This document shows, piece after piece, positions 8,589 to 17,227 of a DNA stretch of 64,000 nucleotides (position 1 is the stretch's first letter; each line of letters opens with the position of its first letter). A model generated the notes under the pieces. It searched no databases. It was not told the DNA's origin and worked only from the letters and a program-made list of their open reading frames with translations. This stretch comes from Ruminococcus sp. JC304. Its GTDB lineage: Bacteria > Bacillota > Clostridia > Lachnospirales > Lachnospiraceae. The stretch lies in the NCBI GenBank assembly GCA_000285855.2, contig HE978651.1:1755105-1819104 (forward strand), in the 5' to 3' direction. The position numbers and the translations under genes are program-made.

Positions 8589-10529
8589 TCAGCGGTTCTG
8601 AATCTCTTCCATTACTGTCGGGAACATACTGGTATCTGTATGAGGAATGAAACATGCACCTACAAATTCATCCATATAGATCGGCACTGTAGAAAGTTCC
8701 ATATATGTCATATTGGAAGCAAGTTCATAAGTCTTCTTCTCTGCAGGTGTTGACAGAAGCATCAGATAGGCACCTGTCAGAGAGGAGTTACCAATGTAGT
8801 GGAATTTCTCAATGGGGATATCCGGGAACATACCGATGTTGACTGCATTCTGCATGTTGATACCGCTTCCGATACCGCCTGCAACATACACATCATCGAT
8901 CATGCTCACATCGAAGTCCAGAGAAGTAAGCATTGTACGGATTGCTGAGAAGATGGCACCTTTGGCACGGATGAAGTTATCAATATCAACTTCTGTGATC
9001 TCAACATCTTTTACAGAACCTGCCTCTTCCTCAAATGCAAGGATATAGCTGCCCATTCCGTATTTGTCATGTTTGATTCTCTTTCCTTCACGGATAAATT
9101 TACCCTTGGGGTTGATGATTCCGCAGATATAAAGTTCACTGATCACATCGATGATACCGGATCCGCATAAACCTACAGGTTTGGTTCCCGGATCACCTAC
9201 GATCTTGTAGGTGGGCTCCATAGTCTCTTTGTCAATGGTACATGCTTCGATGGCTCCATCTGTGGCACGCATACCACAGCTAATGTCACCACCTTCAAAG
9301 GCAGGACCTGCAGAACATGCACAGCTCATCATAAAGTCTGAGTTTCCAAATACAAGCTCTCCGTTTGTACCAAGGTCGATAAACAGTGAAAACTCCGGCC
9401 TGTTCCAGATCTGGCTGACCAGGGTTCCGGCTGTAATATCGCCGCCTACATAGCTTCCGATATTCGGCGCCATAATAATATGAGCGTCTTTATTAATATC
9501 AATTCCCACATCAGAAGCAAAGAGGGAATTGGTCTTAAAGAATGCAGGGATATATGGTTCTGTACGTAATGGATCAGAATTAATTCCTGCAAACAGATGA
9601 TTCATAGTTGTATTAGATGCCACGCACATTCTGTATATGCGGTTTTTCGGGAATTTGGCACTTTTGCACATCTCGTTGATCATCGGATTGATGGTTTCTT
9701 TGATCACAGCATCCTGCAGCTTTTGCTGGCCGCCTGGTTTTTGTGATTCTACAATTCGGTTAATAACGTCTGCACCAAAACGGATCTGTCCGTTTCCGGC
9801 AGAACTCTTTGCCAGAATTTCACCGTTTTCCATATTGATCAGTACAGCGGAAACAGTTGTTGTACCAATATCAATTGCCAGACCACCGATTACTACATCT
9901 TCGTCTTTACCGAAGATATCATACACAAACATATCGTCAGAAGTAGCGCGGATCACACATTTTACTGAAAAATTACTCTCTCTCAATACATCCGGAAGCT
10001 TTTTCAGAACTGCATAAGGGATTCTGACTCTGCTGATATTCAGATACTTCCGCAGTGCCCGGGTAAGTCTCTCATTATCCGGCATTGTATCATCCAGAGA
10101 CGGAGAATCCATTGTGACATCCACAACTTCCAGACTGTTCTTCAATTCGATGCCTGCAAGCTCTACATCTCTTTTGGCATTTTCAAAAATGGCTATTTCC
10201 TCTTTAGAGCTTAAATCAGCTACTTTCATTCTGCTCTTATAGGCAGATGCAATATCAGGTACCAGCACATTTACATCTGCACTGATTTTGCTGCAGCAGG
10301 CAAGGCGCCATCCTTCCTGATATTCCTCATCAGAAATATGTAATGTCTTTTTGCTTTCCAGTTCTCCGCTCTTTAACTGGACACGGCATTTTCCGCAGGC
10401 TCCGTTTCCGGAACATGGTGCATCGATGGCCACGTTGGCTCCACGAGCTACCTCAAGTAAATTATCCCCCGCATTGGCAAACGCTTCTACCACACTGCCA
10501 TCTTCGAATGAAAATGTTACCTTAAACAT
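8589..10529 (-). CDS. acsV: Corrinoid protein reductive activator, AcsV-like
   Basis: ATP-dependent reactivator that returns inactive Co(II) corrinoid protein to Co(I). Residues 1-95 form a [2Fe-2S] ferredoxin domain with Cys39, Cys45, Cys48 and Cys78/79 (APCSGNGACGKC). A linker follows, then from about residue 215 an ASKHA actin-like ATPase domain (AIDIGTTTVSAVL, IDLGTNGELV, YVAGGIGSG). The 646 aa length fits the COG3894/RACE family. It follows acsE behind a hairpin at 10577-10602 that may lower its expression, as suits a catalytic repair protein. Confidence 0.9.
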   Translation of the reverse strand: MFKVTFSFEDGSVVEAFANAGDNLLEVARGANVAIDAPCSGNGACGKCRVQLKSGELESKKTLHISDEEYQEGWRLACCSKISADVNVLVPDIASAYKSRMKVADLSSKEEIAIFENAKRDVELAGIELKNSLEVVDVTMDSPSLDDTMPDNERLTRALRKYLNISRVRIPYAVLKKLPDVLRESNFSVKCVIRATSDDMFVYDIFGKDEDVVIGGLAIDIGTTTVSAVLINMENGEILAKSSAGNGQIRFGADVINRIVESQKPGGQQKLQDAVIKETINPMINEMCKSAKFPKNRIYRMCVASNTTMNHLFAGINSDPLRTEPYIPAFFKTNSLFASDVGIDINKDAHIIMAPNIGSYVGGDITAGTLVSQIWNRPEFSLFIDLGTNGELVFGNSDFMMSCACSAGPAFEGGDISCGMRATDGAIEACTIDKETMEPTYKIVGDPGTKPVGLCGSGIIDVISELYICGIINPKGKFIREGKRIKHDKYGMGSYILAFEEEAGSVKDVEITEVDIDNFIRAKGAIFSAIRTMLTSLDFDVSMIDDVYVAGGIGSGINMQNAVNIGMFPDIPIEKFHYIGNSSLTGAYLMLLSTPAEKKTYELASNMTYMELSTVPIYMDEFVGACFIPHTDTSMFPTVMEEIQNR

Positions 10530-10576
10530 TCGGCAACCACCTTTCTCATAGTCGTTAATAGCCTGTAATAAAACAA

Positions 10577-10602
10577 GGGCTGAAGACCGAAGCCTTCAGC
10601 CC
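10577..10602 (-). terminator. Intra-operon terminator between acsE and acsV
   Basis: Nine-base perfect stem (10577-10585 with 10594-10602, GGGCTGAAG arm) with an eight-base loop. Read on the minus strand it is followed by TTGTTTTATT, the form of an intrinsic terminator, yet acsV starts about 50 bases downstream. Partial termination is the likely outcome. Confidence 0.7.
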
Positions 10603-10647
10603 CCATAATTATGTATTCACTTAAATACGCTTTTCAGATAATACTGA

Positions 10648-11433
10648 TTAGATTTCCAGATAGGAATCTGCATACAGTGTATTACCTTTGAATACATCAC
10701 AGGATTTAATAGTTTCCATCAGACGAAGATCGTTAGGGTTAACGATCGCAGATGTAAGACCATTCATCATAGCCATTGCTACAAGAGCAGAGTCCATGAT
10801 CGGACGGATATGTTTTGGCATACCGTTACTGTTGTTAGAAAGACCACCTGTGGAGTTCAGTCCCATTTCAGAGAACATTTTGATTGCTTCAAGAACTTCC
10901 ATCTGTTTTTCCTGCATTCCTTTTACAACCAGGAATAACGGGTCAAACCAGAGATCTTCAGCTTCCATACCAAGAGACATACCTCTTTCAAGCATGTTCT
11001 GGCAATGCATCATACGTTCATCATTGTCTGCTGCTACCATACCGGAAGAGCAAAGTGCGATACAGATGGCATCGTTTGCTGCTGCAAGGTCGATGTTTGT
11101 GATTCTGTCACCAGCATCAGCAGAGTTAACGATCGGTTTTCCTTTTGCTCTGTTGTATACAGAGATACCAGCTTCAATAGCTTTCTTGTTTGTTGTATCC
11201 AGTGCAAGCGGAACATTGTCAAACTCTGACTGAAGGAGCTGTACTGCCCATTTCATCAGATCTTCTCCATCGTTCTCAGCAGGTCCGATGTTTACATCAA
11301 GGTAAGTAGCACCAGCATCAAGCTGCTGTTTTGCTCTTTTGATGATCGGCTCTGGATCTCTTTCTGTAAATGCTTTGTTTACTGCAGGTGCAGTAGTGGA
11401 AAGTCTTTCTCCGATTGTTACAAATTTTGCCAT
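10648..11433 (-). CDS. acsE: Methyl-THF:corrinoid iron-sulfur protein methyltransferase
   Basis: Moves the methyl group of 5-methyl-THF to Co(I) of the corrinoid iron-sulfur protein AcsCD. It is a pterin-binding TIM barrel of 261 aa, usual for AcsE. Hallmarks include ATYLDVNIGP, the PLALDTTN strand and GKPIVNSADAG, with the Asn/Asp residues that hold the pterin, and GGLSNNSNGMP near the end. It follows acsC across about 100 bases that hold a hairpin, has a strong AAGGAG site and precedes acsV. Confidence 0.95.
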   Translation of the reverse strand: MAKFVTIGERLSTTAPAVNKAFTERDPEPIIKRAKQQLDAGATYLDVNIGPAENDGEDLMKWAVQLLQSEFDNVPLALDTTNKKAIEAGISVYNRAKGKPIVNSADAGDRITNIDLAAANDAICIALCSSGMVAADNDERMMHCQNMLERGMSLGMEAEDLWFDPLFLVVKGMQEKQMEVLEAIKMFSEMGLNSTGGLSNNSNGMPKHIRPIMDSALVAMAMMNGLTSAIVNPNDLRLMETIKSCDVFKGNTLYADSYLEI

Positions 11434-11491
11434 AACCGTGTTCTCCTTTTTATTTATTTACACAGGATATAACCTGTATGCTTCTTATTAA

Positions 11492-11523
11492 ATGCCAGAC
11501 CGGATCCATGACCGGTCCGGCAT
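11492..11523 (-). terminator. Hairpin between acsC and acsE
   Basis: Stem of 12 positions with one mismatch (11492-11503 with 11512-11523, GACCGG/CCGGTC core). On the minus strand it is followed by TTTAATAAG, a weak U tract. It is probably an mRNA-stabilising or partly terminating hairpin. Confidence 0.55.
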
Positions 11524-11533
11524 CTCACACCGA

Positions 11534-12892
11534 TTAGATCTGACCGTCTGCCTGCATATCCTTTAAGAATTTAACAAGCTGTACAGCTTCTCTTGGTCCA
11601 ACGATGATTTCCCATCCAGGAAGTTTTGCTTCAAGGTCACCCTTAAGAACTGCTACCTTACCTGGGATAATAAGCTTTCTGGATTTCACCTTAGGCTCAA
11701 CATTTTCTTTGATGTAAGAAGAAATGCTGTTGCCGGAGAATTTACCAGCTGCCCAGGATGTCAGTACGGAAAGTCCGCCTGCATCATTGATTACCAGGTT
11801 AAGTGGAACACCAGAACGCTCCAGCTCGCCGGATACAACGAAATATGTAAGAGCGAAGTCTACAGTAGTAACTACTACAGAATTCTCATCAGCACCATTT
11901 AACGGATAGATGCCTGGCTCAACTTTCATTGGCTTCTGTGGGTCAGTGTAAACGTTCTGACGCAGGCCATATAACGGAAGAGCTTCTGCATATGTCATCT
12001 GCTCCATAACGATGATGGAACCATATTTCATTGTAAACATAGATGCTAAAGCTGCCTGTAAGTGAAGGTCACCTTTTGCGATCTTAACAAGGTTTACGAT
12101 AGATGGATAACCAAATGTTCTGTCCTGATCTTTCAGAGCTGCACGACGAACCTGTACAGTGTTTGCAAAGGTTTCTTTGATGTCAGCGCCTGTTGTATCA
12201 AGAACAAGGTTCTTGTTTCCAAGTTTTTCAAGAGCTGCTGTTGTATCATATAATTCATTTAAGTCTTTTCCGGATACACCGAGAACAACACCTGCTTCTG
12301 TAGCAACTGCGTTCATTGCTTCATAGTTGGAAGCATCTGCACCGTTTAAGACCGGTTTGCTGTCTTTGCATACTGCAAGAGCGGCTTTAGCAATTTCAGG
12401 ATCTTTGCATTCAAGAACTAAAGTTCTTCCAAGACCTGCTGCTTTTTCTACAAGTGCTGTATATTTAGCTGCATCTGCACCTTCGCCACAGTTTACATAT
12501 ACAAGTTCAGCATACATTCTTTCACCGATACGGTCATAATCTACCTTCGGGATCTCTGCAAGTTTCGCCTCTACTGTAGCATCATCCATGCATGTGCACA
12601 GAGCTACTGCATATCTTGGCTTGCTTACAAATGTTTTTTCATGTCTGAATAATACTGTTTCTCCACCCAGAGTGTGCTCTTCTGCACCAGTACCAATTTT
12701 GATTGTCTTCATTGGCGGAGCAGTTGCCTCGGAAAGAGATGCTAAAGCATCCTCAGACATATGCGGACATTGTTCGATTTTCATAGCGCCCTGAGCAACC
12801 TTCATAGAGAAAGCCATACATGTTGGGCATCCGCATTCCTTACAGTTTTTCTTTGGTGTTAATTTAAAGATCTGAATACCATTCAGTGCCAT
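11534..12892 (-). CDS. acsC: Corrinoid iron-sulfur protein, large subunit
   Basis: Large subunit of the CFeSP, which carries the methyl group between AcsE and acetyl-CoA synthase. The N-terminal [4Fe-4S] domain has Cys17, Cys20, Cys25 and Cys42 (KNCKECGCPTC), the same positions as characterised homologues. A TIM barrel follows, and residues from about 325 to the end form the corrinoid-binding domain (NDAGGLSVLTSWAAGKF). It has 452 aa. It lies 22 bases after acsD, and the two subunits form a 1:1 heterodimer. Confidence 0.95.
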   Translation of the reverse strand: MALNGIQIFKLTPKKNCKECGCPTCMAFSMKVAQGAMKIEQCPHMSEDALASLSEATAPPMKTIKIGTGAEEHTLGGETVLFRHEKTFVSKPRYAVALCTCMDDATVEAKLAEIPKVDYDRIGERMYAELVYVNCGEGADAAKYTALVEKAAGLGRTLVLECKDPEIAKAALAVCKDSKPVLNGADASNYEAMNAVATEAGVVLGVSGKDLNELYDTTAALEKLGNKNLVLDTTGADIKETFANTVQVRRAALKDQDRTFGYPSIVNLVKIAKGDLHLQAALASMFTMKYGSIIVMEQMTYAEALPLYGLRQNVYTDPQKPMKVEPGIYPLNGADENSVVVTTVDFALTYFVVSGELERSGVPLNLVINDAGGLSVLTSWAAGKFSGNSISSYIKENVEPKVKSRKLIIPGKVAVLKGDLEAKLPGWEIIVGPREAVQLVKFLKDMQADGQI

Positions 12893-12914
12893 TTTATTTG
12901 TTCCTCCTATTCAA

Positions 12915-13859
12915 TTACGCAAGTGCTTTGATCATTCTGGAAATAGTTGCAACAGCTTCCGGATGTCTTAAGATGACTGCATCAGATCCGGCTGCAAGGT
13001 CAGCAGCAGCTGTCATAACTTCCATATCGATTCCACGCTCTTCTTCCGGTCCCCATTCAGGCATGTCAGCTTCAGAAGCTGTAGCTTCTTTTACGCCCCA
13101 TGTCTCAGCGGATACCGGTGTAATGATAGGCATCTGCAGCATGTTATCATTCTGAGATAAAGCTGCACCTTTGATACGATCCATTGTAGATACAACGTAC
13201 TCATATCCATATCCGGCAGCAGCACTGCCGATATTCATAACGATCTTCTGTGCGTTAACGCCTAACTGAGTAGTTACAACGTTAAGCTGTTTAGCAAGGT
13301 TGATATCTACGGCAGATTCTGCACCTACGATCTGATCGTAAGCAAGTCCTGCTGCAGCACCGATTGCTTTGTAGTTTTCTTCTTTTTCAGAAAGGATCAA
13401 TACATTTCTTCCCTGAAGAGCTTCAGCTACTTTTGGAAGAAGTTCAGCGTCTTTTTCTACGTTCTTGCATCCTTCTACTACTAATGGTGTATCAATGGAA
13501 TCTGCAACGTCTTTTACAACTGCAATAAGTTCATCAACAGATTTGTTTACACCGTTCGGATCTCCGCCTTCAAGGATAAGCGCTACAAAATCAGCACCTT
13601 CCATAGCTGCTGCTTTTTTAGCCATTTCTCCAATTGTGGAAGCTCCGTCATAGTATGCTTTGATACCTTCGGATACAACATTCTCAAGACCCATATCAGA
13701 GATCTCCACACCGATTTTAGGTGTGTTTTCTGATGGTGCATCAAAAGAATAAAATGGATAAGTAGAATCTCCGCCGATTGTTACAGTCTTATCTCCGCTG
13801 CCAATGGTGACTGTATTAATCTTTGCATTGAATTTCTGAAGTTTCTGATTAAACGGCAT
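12915..13859 (-). CDS. acsD: Corrinoid iron-sulfur protein, small subunit
   Basis: TIM-barrel partner of AcsC; it helps bind the corrinoid and docks the methyltransferase. At 314 aa it shows the family features: VTIGGDSTYPFYSFD, the VALILEGGDPN strand and the NIGSAAAGYGYEYV region. AAGGAGG lies eight bases before the ATG. It is the first gene after a long intercistronic gap with its own consensus promoter, so the methyl-transfer genes can be expressed apart from CODH/ACS. Confidence 0.95.
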   Translation of the reverse strand: MPFNQKLQKFNAKINTVTIGSGDKTVTIGGDSTYPFYSFDAPSENTPKIGVEISDMGLENVVSEGIKAYYDGASTIGEMAKKAAAMEGADFVALILEGGDPNGVNKSVDELIAVVKDVADSIDTPLVVEGCKNVEKDAELLPKVAEALQGRNVLILSEKEENYKAIGAAAGLAYDQIVGAESAVDINLAKQLNVVTTQLGVNAQKIVMNIGSAAAGYGYEYVVSTMDRIKGAALSQNDNMLQMPIITPVSAETWGVKEATASEADMPEWGPEEERGIDMEVMTAAADLAAGSDAVILRHPEAVATISRMIKALA

Positions 13860-13929
13860 TTTTTTGGCCTCCTTAAAAAATTACTGTGTGTATGTATCTT
13901 TTCGCAGACTTACACATTATGTCGAATGT

Positions 13930-13959
13930 AGTATACAACATTATCATACTTATTGACAA
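13930..13959 (-). promoter_or_regulatory. Promoter of the acsD-acsC-acsE transcript
   Basis: Minus strand: -35 TTGTCA (13954-13959), 18-base spacer, -10 TATACT (13930-13935). The leader before acsD is about 65 bases. Confidence 0.75.
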
Positions 13960-13976
13960 GAGCAGGATGTTATGTT

Positions 13977-13994
13977 TTGTTAAAAATGCAACAA
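13977..13994. promoter_or_regulatory. Rex-operator-like site upstream of acsD
   Basis: TTGTTAA-AAAT-GCAACAA matches 12 of the 14 defined bases of the clostridial Rex pattern TTGTTAA-N4-TTAACAA. It lies 17 bases upstream of the -35. Rex is an NADH-sensing repressor; its gene is not in this window. Confidence 0.5.
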
Positions 13995-14205
13995 TCTTTA
14001 TACTGCATCTATAAATACAGCAGCTGATCATACATTTATCGCTGACCGGTCATACACTCCGCACATATTACCGGGCAGCATATATTACATCCATACCTTA
14101 TCTTTACGAAATATAAGTGCTGTACTTTCACAGGATCACAATATTGTCCGTCTTTGAACATAATATACTATGGTTTTTATATATACGCTGTTTAGCGTTT
14201 AAACC

Positions 14206-14228
14206 CGGAGGCTTATATCAAGCCTCCG
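14206..14228 (-). terminator. Hairpin/terminator after acsB
   Basis: Nine-base stem CGGAGGCTT/AAGCCTCCG with a five-base loop. It is followed on the minus strand by GGGTTTAAACGC and a second small hairpin (14185-14198). The CCCGGAGG arm at 14204-14211 can instead pair with CCTCCGGG at 14245-14252, giving two exclusive folds. Confidence 0.5.
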
Positions 14229-14266
14229 CATGACTCGCATAAAACCTCCGGGGAAACCACCAGACT

Positions 14267-16393
14267 TTACATCATCGGATCAAGAGCTAATGCCGGATGG
14301 CCTTTTTCTGTAAGGAAACCAACCAGTGTTTCCGGATCAGTAGCAATTGTTTCATCACCGATCATATCTGTAAAGTTGTCAATTCCGTAGAGTTCTTTTG
14401 CTGTGTTGTTAAGACGCTCAGCAACAAACTCTTTCAGTTCTTTTGGCATCCATACGATACGCTCGATACCACCTTCTGCCTTCATGAACTTCTTGGAGCT
14501 GATGAAATGTTTACCATGTCCCATGAAACCAGGTGTCTGAACACCACCACCTGTCATGGATGCCATTTCTGAGAATGTCATTCCAAGAGGTGTCATGCCT
14601 GCATACTCACGGTTAGCGATAACAACACCATTGGAGAATGGCTCGATACCGCAGATACACTCGAAGCATCCGCATGATGTCATAGGATCCTGCATGATAG
14701 AGTACAGTGTAACGTGCTCTAATGCACCCTGGGAGAATTTCTTAACAGCTTCATCTACGTCTTCATAAGAACCAAGGTTCTCATCAATAGGTCTTTCTTT
14801 TGTGATTACCTGGCAAGGTCCGTTTGGATCCAGCTCGTTGGTAGCTTTTGCATCCAGCCATGAAACGGCACCGCAAAGTCCAAGTCTCTCAGGTGTAACA
14901 ACACATACGTGAGACGGGGAGAATGCCTGGCAGAGGATACAGCTGTAATATACATCTACAGATTCGTCTGTCAGAGTATTCAGACGGTCATCACGTTTCT
15001 CGAAAATCGGGATAGCAACTTCATGACGGATTCTTGTACACTCAGCAGGATCTGTATAAATAGTAACTTCACATTTATCAACAACTGCGTCAAATTCGTT
15101 CTTAACCTGTGTATAGAGAACTTCACCGATATGTTTGATCTTGAAGCCTGCAGCAAATGCGTCCTTACTGATACGGATTCTCTGCATATCTCTCTGTCCT
15201 GTATGGTATACACCTTCAATACAGTTGATGTAGTTATGGAACTTACGCTCGATAACCGGTTCAAAGTCAGGCTGCATGTTCTTGCCGGCAACTTTAACAA
15301 CATATGCAATGCTGTTCTTGCTGCCAAGTTCCATATCGTCTACTTCCGGACCAACAACAGTAATCTTGTGGTCTTCTACTTCGCTGGGTTCACATGTATG
15401 TACAAGCTCTGCACAGTCTACACGGGAACCATCAAATTCAACCTGCATATCTTTACGACGGATGATCTCACCTTCGAATGCAGATGCGAAAGCAACAGGG
15501 ATATCAATGTTTGTAATTTTGATCTTGATGTCACGAGCTTCCAGAGAAGTTGCATTCCATTTGGAGATGTCTTTCTGGCAGATAAGGCTCTTCGGTACTC
15601 TTGCAACATCTTCCTGGTTTGTGATAACCGGGAATCCAAGAGCGATAGCGCCTGCACCACAAGCTACGATCACATCATTTAACGGTGCAAATGCATTAAC
15701 AAATGCAGGTACACGTTTCATTGTGTAATCCATCAGAGTTGCAGCATCACCTGGTTTCACGTTACCGAAGATAAGAGCTGCACGAAGTGCAACAGATACT
15801 ACATGGATAACTGCTGTAACATCTTTTCCAAGCGGGATAACACGTACGTTAGCACCTGTCTTGTATCCAACTTCCTCTAACTGGTCAATAACGTCACCAA
15901 CCAGAGTAATCAGGATACCCTGAGACTGATAGGATTTAACAAGGTCTGCTGCTTCCTGAGCGGAAGGAGCTTTTCCAAGGATAACTGCTACACCTGGGAT
16001 ATCGCCTGTTACAAGCGGTACACCAAGTTCACGGATCACTGCATCTGCAAGATGTCCGTAGCAAGGAGCTTCATAAGGAACTGCTCCGTCGATATATTTC
16101 AGAACTTCGATAAATTCTGCGCAGAGAGCTGTAGCAACACCTGACATAAATACGTCATTTGTTCTCTTCTCTCTTGTCATAAGAGTTTTTACTACTGCAA
16201 GAGCATCTTTTAACTCTGCAAGAGTTCCAACCTTTGTTCCTGTTACTGCATAGTAGCATGGTAAGGAATATGCTGTATCAGGAAAGCTGACTGCTTTGTC
16301 AGCGCCGTATTTTTCAATTGCCTGGTTAATGGCACCCTCTGTCAGTCCATAAACCGCGTCGTTTCCCGCAAAAACACTTTCAAATAAAGTCAC
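14267..16393 (-). CDS. acsB: Acetyl-CoA synthase
   Basis: Catalytic ACS subunit that condenses CO, the CFeSP methyl group and CoA into acetyl-CoA. The A-cluster ligands are Cys485, 488, 497 and 507 for the [4Fe-4S] cube and bridge, with Cys574-Gly-Cys576 for the distal nickel. All six are offset by exactly 21 from Moorella Cys506, 509, 518, 528, 595 and 597. The 708 aa length includes the N-terminal CODH-binding domain. The start is a GTG with AGGAGG nine bases upstream. It follows cooC by 26 bases. Confidence 0.97.
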   Translation of the reverse strand: MTLFESVFAGNDAVYGLTEGAINQAIEKYGADKAVSFPDTAYSLPCYYAVTGTKVGTLAELKDALAVVKTLMTREKRTNDVFMSGVATALCAEFIEVLKYIDGAVPYEAPCYGHLADAVIRELGVPLVTGDIPGVAVILGKAPSAQEAADLVKSYQSQGILITLVGDVIDQLEEVGYKTGANVRVIPLGKDVTAVIHVVSVALRAALIFGNVKPGDAATLMDYTMKRVPAFVNAFAPLNDVIVACGAGAIALGFPVITNQEDVARVPKSLICQKDISKWNATSLEARDIKIKITNIDIPVAFASAFEGEIIRRKDMQVEFDGSRVDCAELVHTCEPSEVEDHKITVVGPEVDDMELGSKNSIAYVVKVAGKNMQPDFEPVIERKFHNYINCIEGVYHTGQRDMQRIRISKDAFAAGFKIKHIGEVLYTQVKNEFDAVVDKCEVTIYTDPAECTRIRHEVAIPIFEKRDDRLNTLTDESVDVYYSCILCQAFSPSHVCVVTPERLGLCGAVSWLDAKATNELDPNGPCQVITKERPIDENLGSYEDVDEAVKKFSQGALEHVTLYSIMQDPMTSCGCFECICGIEPFSNGVVIANREYAGMTPLGMTFSEMASMTGGGVQTPGFMGHGKHFISSKKFMKAEGGIERIVWMPKELKEFVAERLNNTAKELYGIDNFTDMIGDETIATDPETLVGFLTEKGHPALALDPMM

Positions 16394-16419
16394 TTTTGTT
16401 TACCTCCTAATATATGAGA

Positions 16420-17184
16420 TTATTGACGATCTATTTTTTCTTTTATCTTAATGATCTCATCGGTAACTGTTTTGCTGAAATCATAGGGGGACTTGCCCTG
16501 TCTGTCCGCATCAATTACCTCTGTATTGTAATGAATCATTCCTAAAAGATCTTCCTGTGGAATCCGTTCTCTGATAAAGTTCTCGTCATCCTCGTTGCGT
16601 ACCTTGTTCGCAACAACCTTTACCTGAGATACTCCCAGATCCTTTGCCAGACGTTTCACATTCTTGTATGTCTGAACGCTTCTTGCACCCGGTTCGATCA
16701 CTACGATAAATGCGTCAACCCCTTCTGTGGTTCCTCTGCCGAGATGTTCCAGGCCGGCTTCCATATCAAGAATTACTACATCTTCTCTTCTCAGTACCAG
16801 ATTGTTAATAATACGTTTCAGCATTACATGCTCCGGACATACACATCCGCCGCCGCCTGTCTCGACAGTTCCCAGGACAAGGAGGCGTACGCCATTACAG
16901 ACCTTACCATATTTCTCCGGAATATCGTCTACTTTCGGATTCAGATGATAGAACTGATTTCCTGCTGTAGCACCTGTACGTTCTTCCACCAGCTTACGCA
17001 TCTTGGAAATCGGTACAATAGAATCCAGAGTTTCTTCATCAAAACCCAAAGCCAGACCAAGATTCGCATCCGGGTCCACGTCTGCTGCAAGAACCGGTCT
17101 GCCCTCTGCTGCATACAACCTGGCCAGCGTTGCTGCAAAAGTGGTTTTGCCTACGCCGCCTTTTCCTGTAACTGCTATTTTCAT
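16420..17184 (-). CDS. cooC: CooC-type nickel-insertion ATPase (acsB side)
   Basis: MinD/SIMIBI-class ATPase that loads nickel into CODH or ACS. The deviant Walker A GKGGVGKTT is at about residues 7-15 and the metal-binding Cys114-x-Cys116 (GGGGCVCPEH) sits where CooC1 has its CxC; 254 aa. It is encoded between CODH and ACS, 43 bases after acsA, so it may be the ACS-dedicated maturase (AcsF-like); that split from the other CooC is inferred from position. Confidence 0.92.
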   Translation of the reverse strand: MKIAVTGKGGVGKTTFAATLARLYAAEGRPVLAADVDPDANLGLALGFDEETLDSIVPISKMRKLVEERTGATAGNQFYHLNPKVDDIPEKYGKVCNGVRLLVLGTVETGGGGCVCPEHVMLKRIINNLVLRREDVVILDMEAGLEHLGRGTTEGVDAFIVVIEPGARSVQTYKNVKRLAKDLGVSQVKVVANKVRNEDDENFIRERIPQEDLLGMIHYNTEVIDADRQGKSPYDFSKTVTDEIIKIKEKIDRQ

Positions 17185-17227
17185 TTTACGTCATCCACCT
17201 TTTATTTCGTTTTCAGATCACAGCAGA

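Noticed and set aside
14909-15682. 257-codon plus-strand frame opposite acsB
   Set aside because: Cys/Ile-rich composition and no start signals; shadow of acsB.
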